64,000 nucleotides of DNA, taken from Acidobacteriota bacterium (GTDB lineage: Bacteria > Acidobacteriota > Terriglobia > Bryobacterales > Bryobacteraceae). Under the pieces are notes generated by a model. The model was not told the DNA's origin, ran no database searches, and saw only the letters and a list, made by a program, of their open reading frames with translations. The translations under genes and the position numbers were made by a program. Shown here in pieces: positions 1-6,509 of the stretch. Numbering within the stretch: the first letter of the stretch is position 1; each line of letters opens with the position of its first letter. The stretch spans positions 609,453 through 673,452 of the forward strand of contig JAFDVZ010000007.1 of assembly GCA_018268715.1 (NCBI GenBank), in the 5' to 3' direction.

Positions 1-695
1 TTCGCCGCATAGCCGCAGCCCTTGCACTCGACGACGAAATCCTCGCCCGCCTCGGACCGCACCATGAACTCGTTGGACTTACTGCCGCCCATCGCCCCCG
101 AATCGGCCTCGACGATCACAAACTGCAGGCCGCAGCGCTCGAAAATCCGGCAGTAGGCGTCGCGATGCTTGTTGTAGGCGACGTCCAACCCCTCCGGCCC
201 CATATCGAAGGAGTAGGAATCCTTCATGATGAACTGCCGCACCCGCAGCAGTCCGCTCTTGGGACGCGGCTCATCGCGGAACTTCGTCTGGATCTGATAC
301 CAGATCTGCGGCATCTGCTTATAACTCCGCAATTCGCCGCGCGCGATGGACGTCATCACTTCCTCGTGCGTCATGCCCAGACACATATCGCGCCCGAAAC
401 GATCCTTCAGGCGGAACATGTTATCGCCCATGATGGTCCAGCGTCCGGACTCCTGCCACACCTCGGCGGGATTCAGCGCGGGCAACAACATCTCCTGCGC
501 CCCGATGGCGTCCATCTCCTCGCGGACAATCGCCGTGATCTTGAGAATGGAGCGCTGGGCGAGAAACAGGTAGTTATACACGCCCGCAGCGAGCTGGCGG
601 ATATATCCAGCTCTGAGCAGCAACTGGTGGCTGACGACTTCGGCTTCGGCGGGATTCTCCCGCAACGTGGGGATAAAGAGTTTACTCCAGTACAT
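1..695 (-). CDS. proS: Prolyl-tRNA synthetase, N-terminal part (cut by window edge)
   Basis: Charges tRNA-Pro with proline in the cytoplasm. About 231 N-terminal residues are visible, beginning [20 protein letters not shown]; the rest lies left of base 1. The class II core is clear: a [10 protein letters not shown] segment, [28 protein letters not shown], and the motif 2 region [21 protein letters not shown], followed by the start of the editing insertion ([17 protein letters not shown]). The ATG at 693-695 fits the usual start of bacterial long-form ProS. No Shine-Dalgarno is visible on this strand; a TAAAAT box on the minus strand at 729-734 could be a -10 element. It lies just after tssM in the same direction but is unrelated to secretion. 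Confidence 0.96.
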   Translation of the reverse strand, partial: MYWSKLFIPTLRENPAEAEVVSHQLLLRAGYIRQLAAGVYNYLFLAQRSILKITAIVREEMDAIGAQEMLLPALNPAEVWQESGRWTIMGDNMFRLKDRFGRDMCLGMTHEEVMTSIARGELRSYKQMPQIWYQIQTKFRDEPRPKSGLLRVRQFIMKDSYSFDMGPEGLDVAYNKHRDAYCRIFERCGLQFVIVEADSGAMGGSKSNEFMVRSEAGEDFVVECKGCGYAA

Positions 696-739
696 TGTTC
701 GGCTTAGAAAGAAGGAGTGTGAACCCCGATTTTATCACG

Positions 740-761
740 CGGGGCTGCGTCTACAGCCCCG
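740..761. other. Inverted repeat after tssM
   Basis: CGGGGCTG at 740-747 pairs with CAGCCCCG at 754-761 across a 6-base loop, 6 bases past the tssM stop. In the tssM direction the hairpin is followed by GTGATAAAATC, with no T-run. It is therefore a weak terminator at best, or an mRNA-stabilising stem between tssM and proS. Confidence 0.5.
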
Positions 762-767
762 TGCGCG

Positions 768-3700
768 TCACCTCGCCACGTCGGCGATACACACCATCTT
801 CGACAGATAGCCCTTCTGGAACACCGGCGGCCCGCCGCCCATGTCCAGTTGGAACTTCACCGTCAGGGCCTTGCCATTGGGCAGCGTAAGCGGCTTGCCG
901 CCCGTCCGCACCACCCATTCCAGGTTCCAGCCCGCGCCCGCCGCCTGCCACGTCTCAGCCTCCGCGAAGAACTGCCAGGTGGCCCACAGCCCGTCGTTGC
1001 CCGACCACGTCAAATCCGGTCCACCCAGATTCACCGTAGCCTGCGCGCCGTGCGACCCGGCCGCCTGCCAGACAAACTGCTTGGCCGCCGCCTCGCCGCC
1101 CGCATACGTAAAGGCCTGCCCATCCAGCCGCAGCCCGATGCCCTTCACGCCCTCGGCCGGAATCGGCTTCAGCGAATAATTCACATGCGGATCCGGCGTC
1201 CCGCCCGCATAGAACATCTCCGACACCGAGGCCGCCTGGTTCCAGAAGTTCACAAAGGAGGGCGTCAGCGTGATGCCCGGCGACGAGGCCGCCACATAGC
1301 GGTCGCCCTGCTTGGGCAGAATCTTCGCCAGACTCTCGTTGTAGAACTTCCAGATCGCCCCATCCGGCTTCGCGAAAATCGAATTCACCTCCGCGATGCT
1401 CGCCGGCGGAGCGTTCGTGTTCGGATTGAACGGATACTTCGCCGACAGCCGCCGGTACTGCGCGCAAACGTCCTTGCCCTTGGCGTTCAACTCATCCGGC
1501 CCCAGCCGTTTCAGCATCGCCTCGACGCTCGTAATCGGATCCTCCATCAGCTTCTGGACCGTCGCGTCCACGTGCCCTTCGGGATCCACGCGGAAGTTCT
1601 GCGCCACCTGCTTGGTGGTCACCCGCGCCGTCGAGGCGTCGTTCAACACCGGCGCAGCCACCGTCTCATTCAACTGCGGAGCATTGGCCGCCTTGTCCAC
1701 CGAAGTCTGCAACGACAGCAGCGCGTTCATGTAAGCCTGGTTGCCCGGCCCGATGAAGCGGTCCGCGCCCGGCTGCACCACGGCCTGCACCGGCTGAAAC
1801 GCCTTGGCGACATCCGGCTCGTCCACGGCCGTATTGGTGGAAGCCAGCGAAAACATCGCCAGCAGCGTGGAAGTATTCCCGGATAACACGTTCAGCTTCT
1901 TGGAAGCGTCCTGGATATTGGCGTACTTCACCACCTGGGCGGACTTCAGGTAATTCCGCCACTGTTTAATGAAGTCCGAGTAATACCGGTCGGCTAACTG
2001 CTTCGCCAGACTCGCGCGATCCACATTCGCCGCGCCCTGCGGCCCCAGCACCCACTCCTCGCCCGCGAAGTACTTATCCGGATTCTTGAACGAATTCCGC
2101 ATGAAGTCCCATCCCTTCTTGGTGAAAGGACCGCCGACCTCATACCCGTCAATCACCGTCTCCGAGGAACCCGGGAACTGCCGGTTGAAATTCACCGGCG
2201 TGGAGTTCTTGGCCGCATCGGCCAGCATCGCCGCGTACACGCGCTCAACGCCCGCGAACTGGTTCAGATAACGGCGTCCCTGCGCCACCGCGGCCGCGTC
2301 GTTGGCCGGCGTATACGGATTCTCGACCTTCAATTCATCGGAGTAGAAATCGAACTGCTTCTGCGCGAGCGCCACCCGTTCGGGATCCACCGTCTGCCCC
2401 GCGCTCCAGCGATTCATCAGCACCGGAGACAGAAACTCCCGCGTGCTCTTGTCATGATTCGATGTCGTTATGAGATAGGCCTTCAGCGTGTCATAAGTCG
2501 CGCCGTACTCAGGGCCGCCATCGGGAGTCGCCGGCAGCGCCCGCAGGATATCCACCAGCTTGGCCTGCGTCTGCCCGAACATGACTTTCTTGAAACTATC
2601 GAAATAAATCTTCCGGACATTCGGGTATAAGTCGTCGCCGACATACAACCCCCAGTGATAACTCCACGGCGACCCATTGCGCTGATAATCGGTCAGCGTG
2701 GCCAGCGACTGCCGCAGCGTCTCGAGCCTCTTCAGCGAATCCACCGTGGCCAGCTTCACCCCCGCCGGCTCGACGCTCTGAATCCCCTGCGCGGCCTCCT
2801 TCACGGTGCTCTCCAGCGCATGGTTCTTGAAGAACGAAACCAGCAGCAGGATCGAATACAGCAGGCACAACCCCGCGGCCGTGGCGAACAGCACCCGCCG
2901 CATCAGGCTGACCTTCGTGCTCGACCCGCTCGCGCCCATGGCGGCCCGATCGCCCAACAACAGCTCGTTAAAAAACCGCGGCAGGAACACCCACTGCGGC
3001 ACGCGCTTGCTGCCCACCACCTGCTGCTGCGCCGGCTGTCCGCCCTGCGCCACCATATCGGCGCGGAACATGCCGGTCGCGGCCATATTCGCATCGGCCT
3101 TCTTGCGCTGCGGAACCGCCGCCATCTCATTCACCACCACCGGACGCACGCCGGTGAAGTAGAAGCCCCGCAGGAACGGCCCCACGGTCAACTGGCTGGG
3201 ACGGCACAAATCCACCAGAAACTGCACGCCCATGGCCCGCAATTTGCGAAATTCGCGCGGAAATTCGTAAATTCCGGGCAGTTTCGGCGCCTCATGCTCG
3301 CGCGACAGGAACGGCGGACGATAGTTCGCCAGCGACCGGTACAGCGTATCGAACGCCTCCGTGCAGCGCGCCGCCTCCTGATCCCCGTACACGCCCTGCC
3401 GGCCATCGGCCAGCGGCAGCGTCGCGCCAAACACCTGCGCCGCTTCCTCATTGGTGAGGTTGCGGACATACTCCAGGAAGAACGGCACGCGGTCCATCTT
3501 GGTGAACATCACATACACCGGCAGATTGATGCCCAGCGTCTGCGAGATCTCCCCCAGCCGCGCCCGCAGCGTCCGCGCCGTCGCGCCCAACGCCTCCTGC
3601 GCGCCCTGCCGGATCAGGCTCTCCGCCTCGATCATCACCAGCGCCGCCCGCGGAGCCTGTCCGCCCGACCCCACCGCCGATCCGATCCGTCCGCCCTGCA

Positions 3701-4229
3701 GCCGTTTCGCCACCCGCGCCCACACGCCCGGCTCATTCACGCTCGACCCGGCCGCTTCCACAAACACCGCGTTCTTGGCGAACCAGACATTCGCCCCGCG
3801 CGTCGGAATGATGCTCGTCTCCTGGTACACGTGCCCGGCCAGCAGCTCGGGATCCAGTCCCGAACTCACCATCACGCTGGTCTTCGACGCGCCCGTGTCG
3901 CCCATGACGAACACCGCCGGCACAGCGGCGATCTTCTGTCCCTTTTGCGCCGCCGCCAGCTTCCCGTCGGCCTCGCGGATCAGCACGGAAACATCATCGG
4001 TCCCGGCGTCCACTTCCTGCTCTTCCGGCGCTTTGGCGGCCTTCTCCTGCTTGTCCTTGCTATGCGCGAACACGATGGCGACGGCGGCGGCCGCCAGCGC
4101 GATCAGGCTCAGCGCCACCGTGAAAATCGTCAGCTTCGATCCTGTCAGGCCCAGCTTCGGCCCCAGCAGGTACACCGTCATGACGAAGATCGGAAACAGG
4201 GCCGCGCACAGGATCAGAGTCTTCTTCAT
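768..4229 (-). CDS. tssM: Type VI secretion membrane-complex protein TssM (IcmF family)
   Basis: Inner-membrane and periplasmic scaffold of the type VI secretion membrane complex, partner of TssL and TssJ. The ATG at 4227-4229 follows a strong GGGAGGA Shine-Dalgarno and gives 1153 aa, the usual IcmF length. Two N-terminal membrane helices sit at about residues 3-23 and 33-55. A cytoplasmic NTPase region carries the Walker A motif GDTGASKT at 110-117, with Lys and Thr retained. A third helix at about 440-465 leads into the long periplasmic domain and the C-terminal TssJ-binding beta domain. A longer reading to 4355 would overlap tssL and lacks a ribosome site, so it was not used. It is last in the tssK-tssL-tssM run with a 16-base gap to tssL. 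Confidence 0.94.
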   Translation of the reverse strand: MKKTLILCAALFPIFVMTVYLLGPKLGLTGSKLTIFTVALSLIALAAAAVAIVFAHSKDKQEKAAKAPEEQEVDAGTDDVSVLIREADGKLAAAQKGQKIAAVPAVFVMGDTGASKTSVMVSSGLDPELLAGHVYQETSIIPTRGANVWFAKNAVFVEAAGSSVNEPGVWARVAKRLQGGRIGSAVGSGGQAPRAALVMIEAESLIRQGAQEALGATARTLRARLGEISQTLGINLPVYVMFTKMDRVPFFLEYVRNLTNEEAAQVFGATLPLADGRQGVYGDQEAARCTEAFDTLYRSLANYRPPFLSREHEAPKLPGIYEFPREFRKLRAMGVQFLVDLCRPSQLTVGPFLRGFYFTGVRPVVVNEMAAVPQRKKADANMAATGMFRADMVAQGGQPAQQQVVGSKRVPQWVFLPRFFNELLLGDRAAMGASGSSTKVSLMRRVLFATAAGLCLLYSILLLVSFFKNHALESTVKEAAQGIQSVEPAGVKLATVDSLKRLETLRQSLATLTDYQRNGSPWSYHWGLYVGDDLYPNVRKIYFDSFKKVMFGQTQAKLVDILRALPATPDGGPEYGATYDTLKAYLITTSNHDKSTREFLSPVLMNRWSAGQTVDPERVALAQKQFDFYSDELKVENPYTPANDAAAVAQGRRYLNQFAGVERVYAAMLADAAKNSTPVNFNRQFPGSSETVIDGYEVGGPFTKKGWDFMRNSFKNPDKYFAGEEWVLGPQGAANVDRASLAKQLADRYYSDFIKQWRNYLKSAQVVKYANIQDASKKLNVLSGNTSTLLAMFSLASTNTAVDEPDVAKAFQPVQAVVQPGADRFIGPGNQAYMNALLSLQTSVDKAANAPQLNETVAAPVLNDASTARVTTKQVAQNFRVDPEGHVDATVQKLMEDPITSVEAMLKRLGPDELNAKGKDVCAQYRRLSAKYPFNPNTNAPPASIAEVNSIFAKPDGAIWKFYNESLAKILPKQGDRYVAASSPGITLTPSFVNFWNQAASVSEMFYAGGTPDPHVNYSLKPIPAEGVKGIGLRLDGQAFTYAGGEAAAKQFVWQAAGSHGAQATVNLGGPDLTWSGNDGLWATWQFFAEAETWQAAGAGWNLEWVVRTGGKPLTLPNGKALTVKFQLDMGGGPPVFQKGYLSKMVCIADVAR

Positions 4230-4245
4230 CTGGTTCCTCCCCCAC

Positions 4246-4953
4246 TTACACCCGGCCGGTAGCGATCGCGTGCACGTCCGAGGCGCCGGACCCCAGCGTG
4301 AATTTGAAAACGACGAACAACAGGAGCAGCAGCACAAAGCAGGCGATGGCGCCAATCATCAACGACTTCACCCACGTGTCCTTGGCCACCCGCACCGTCT
4401 CGCCCTGCGGCAGCCACGCCGGCGACAACTCGCCGATGCCGCCCCGGATGCGCCGGATCTTCTCCGCGCACGCGTTCATGTAGTTCTGCAACTCGCCGCT
4501 GCGGCTGCCCGAATAACGCCCCATGTAGCCCAACAGCATGCACAGGTAGTGGACCTCCAGCACATCGGCCAGGTCCGCCGAATCGTTCCGCCCCAGCAGT
4601 TGGTCCAGGTTCTGGAAGAACACCTCGCCGGCCATGTGCGTGCCGAACAGCTCTTCCTGCAGCGGCTTGCGAGGCCAGTCCGCAAAGATCGGATTCCGCG
4701 TATTCAGCACGGATTCGTCCAGGAACCCGCACACCGCCAGCGTGGCCATGCGAATGTCGTCGCTCGTGTACCCCGCCCGGTTCCGAGCCTCCTGCGCCGC
4801 CGACTTCAGCCCCTCCCGCATGTAATAACGGAACGACTCCGCGTCCGTCAGATTCTGGCGGTTCGACCGCAGCCGCACAATGGCGGTCAACACTTCCTGA
4901 AACAGCAAAGCGAGATTGTCCGGCCGTGCAACGGCTGTGCTAGTGGGTGTCAT
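4246..4953 (-). CDS. tssL: Type VI secretion protein TssL (DotU family)
   Basis: DotU-type component of the type VI membrane complex, a cytoplasmic domain anchored by one C-terminal helix that bridges TssM to the baseplate. It has 235 aa. The helical DotU core (TLAVCGFLDESVLNTR, EELFGTHMAGEVFF, LEVHYLCMLLGYMGRY) spans residues 15-185 and a single membrane helix lies at about 197-222. No peptidoglycan-binding OmpA extension follows, so this is the short form. The start has a GGGAGAGG ribosome site 4 bases upstream. Gaps of 16 bases on both sides to tssK and tssM indicate one transcript. Confidence 0.95.
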   Translation of the reverse strand: MTPTSTAVARPDNLALLFQEVLTAIVRLRSNRQNLTDAESFRYYMREGLKSAAQEARNRAGYTSDDIRMATLAVCGFLDESVLNTRNPIFADWPRKPLQEELFGTHMAGEVFFQNLDQLLGRNDSADLADVLEVHYLCMLLGYMGRYSGSRSGELQNYMNACAEKIRRIRGGIGELSPAWLPQGETVRVAKDTWVKSLMIGAIACFVLLLLLFVVFKFTLGSGASDVHAIATGRV

Positions 4954-4969
4954 GCGACCTCTCCCTGAA

Positions 4970-6304
4970 TCATCTATCGAGAACTACCAGGAGTTCGAGC
5001 TCGGCGTCGGGAAAATCGCCGGGCACGTAAATGCCGACCCGCCGCGTCTGGACGATATGATCCCAGAACGGCCCCTCCCGCGAAACGCCGAAGTACTGGC
5101 TTTCGACCCGCGCCGAAATCGCCGAAGGGGGAACCGGCAAATGCGTTAATGCAAGCCCCGCCATGGCGCGTTTCACCAGTTCGCCGACGAACTTGCTCGA
5201 GCAGATCTTGATCAACTGCGGCGCCCGCGTGATCAACTCCGCCTCGCCCATGGCCGACCGTATCCCGAACACCCAGCGCGCGCGTCCCAGCACCCGCGTG
5301 TCCGTCACATCGCCTTCATAGAAATAATCGGCGGTCTTGCGCAACGGTATGGAGATGCAGTTGGTGGGAACAATCGTTTCCAGGTGCGCGCGGATATGCC
5401 GGTCAAGCGCGTCGAAGCACTCGCTCAGGTTCAGGTGGTCGTACTTGGGCAGCGTCGAAGGGCTCGACTCGAGCGCGAACGTGCACAGCGCCCCGCCCAG
5501 CCGCGACATCTCGAGGAACAGTTCCTCCGGGTGTCCGCGCTTGGCCATGAACTGGTGCCGCAGCGGTCCCAGCGCGGCGTTCACCGTATGCACCAGCCAG
5601 AAGCTCGCAATCTCGCGAGAGGAAAAATCGGCCCCGCCGGCCGACCGTCCGATGGACGCGCTCTTGGACTCGAGGATCTCGATCAGCCGCCTCAGCAGCA
5701 GCATCAGGTACTCGCTCGCGGCGATTTGGAGGCAAGGCGGCACGAACTCCGGGTCGTAGATGAACTGCCCCGAGCCATCCCGCTTCACCCGCGCCACCGG
5801 GAGCGTCACGAACCCCTCGCGAGGCTCCATTTCAAACAGCAGCCGGATGTTTTTCCGCCCCACCCGCACCGGCCGTTCATCGGCGCCCGTATTCTCATCG
5901 CCGAACGTGCGGGTTTCGGCGACATACCGCGCCGCGGCGGAGTCTTCGGTAAGCGCGCAGTTAGGCCCCTGAGGCCGCCGCTCCGGAATGGCGACATACA
6001 CCACCACGCCGTCCGCGGTTGGAGGAAACACGTCGGTGACCGAGCGAGCCTTCGGGATCTCGTCGCACTCCGGCATGTGGAACGGCAAACCGTCGGGCAG
6101 CACCCCTCGGGCATGCAGGATGCTGACCGTGCCATTCCGTAGCGCCTCGGCATCCAGCTGGATTCCGGTCAATCCGAAACTCTGGTACCACAGAGCGGAC
6201 GTCGCGAACGTGATCGAGTCTTCGAAGTAGCGGCTCTGTACCTGAAATTGGTGCGGGCCCAGGTACATCCCCTCAGACCACACGACTCTGGACAGAAATC
6301 TCAT
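4970..6304 (-). CDS. tssK: Type VI secretion baseplate subunit TssK
   Basis: TssK trimers link the type VI baseplate wedges to the TssLM membrane complex. The 444-aa protein opens with the family signature VVWSEGMYLGPHQFQVQSRY (residues 7-26), followed by the shoulder, helical-bundle and head domains; length is normal. It is first in the tssKLM run. The divergent 205-bp region upstream contains a palindrome, a hairpin and a 24-bp repeat array. No good Shine-Dalgarno precedes the ATG (GTCCTAC instead), so initiation may be weak or leaderless. No tssB, tssC, hcp, vgrG or clpV is present here; the remaining type VI genes must be elsewhere. Confidence 0.95.
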   Translation of the reverse strand: MRFLSRVVWSEGMYLGPHQFQVQSRYFEDSITFATSALWYQSFGLTGIQLDAEALRNGTVSILHARGVLPDGLPFHMPECDEIPKARSVTDVFPPTADGVVVYVAIPERRPQGPNCALTEDSAAARYVAETRTFGDENTGADERPVRVGRKNIRLLFEMEPREGFVTLPVARVKRDGSGQFIYDPEFVPPCLQIAASEYLMLLLRRLIEILESKSASIGRSAGGADFSSREIASFWLVHTVNAALGPLRHQFMAKRGHPEELFLEMSRLGGALCTFALESSPSTLPKYDHLNLSECFDALDRHIRAHLETIVPTNCISIPLRKTADYFYEGDVTDTRVLGRARWVFGIRSAMGEAELITRAPQLIKICSSKFVGELVKRAMAGLALTHLPVPPSAISARVESQYFGVSREGPFWDHIVQTRRVGIYVPGDFPDAELELLVVLDR

Positions 6305-6350
6305 GTAGGACTATGCTAGCTGGCGCCCACCGCCACGCGCCGTGGTATTG

Positions 6351-6393
6351 GATACTGTATCATGGACCCCGGCGCAAATTAAGCGCGGTCCAT
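6351..6393. promoter_or_regulatory. Palindrome and hairpin in the tssK / GEFTR-gene divergent region
   Basis: GATACTGTATC at 6351-6361 is an 11-base palindrome. Immediately after it ATGGACC (6362-6368) pairs with GGTCCAT (6387-6393), with an inner GCGC/GCGC pair (6372-6375, 6383-6386) around an AAATTAA loop. TATCAT at 6358-6363 resembles the -10 boxes seen at other genes here. If used rightward, the hairpin and the 24-bp repeats would lie in a leader of about 140 nt. It may be a regulator-binding site or an RNA structure. Confidence 0.5.
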
Positions 6394-6503
6394 CATAGCA
6401 CGACGCGTTGCGTCGTTATAAACACGACGGGTTGCGTCGTAATTAACACGGCGCCTTGCGTCGTCACAAGCATGAAGCGCTGCGTCGAGAAGCAGGGGAG
6501 GGG
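6394..6503 (+). repeat. 24-bp direct-repeat array upstream of the GEFTR gene
   Basis: The core TTGCGTCGT recurs at 6408-6416, 6432-6440 and 6456-6464, with a degraded copy CTGCGTCGA at 6480-6488. The phase is exactly 24 bp. The spacers between the first copies share AACACG. A half unit, CATAGCACGACGCG (6394-6407), matches the end of unit 1. The array ends just before the GTG start at 6510 and lies between two divergent genes. It resembles iterated operator sites. It encodes eight-residue repeats in one frame but has no ribosome site of its own. Confidence 0.75.
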
Positions 6504-6509
6504 GCAGCC

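Noticed and set aside
712..717. AAGGAG as ribosome site of proS
   Set aside because: The sequence is on the plus strand, whereas proS is on the minus strand, so it cannot act as its Shine-Dalgarno.
2655..4262. Long plus-strand frame opposite tssM
   Set aside because: Arg/His-rich composition and no family features; produced by high GC third positions on the opposite strand.
6394..6503. CRISPR array
   Set aside because: Units are 24-bp head-to-tail copies with short core and no unique spacers of uniform length, and no cas genes occur.
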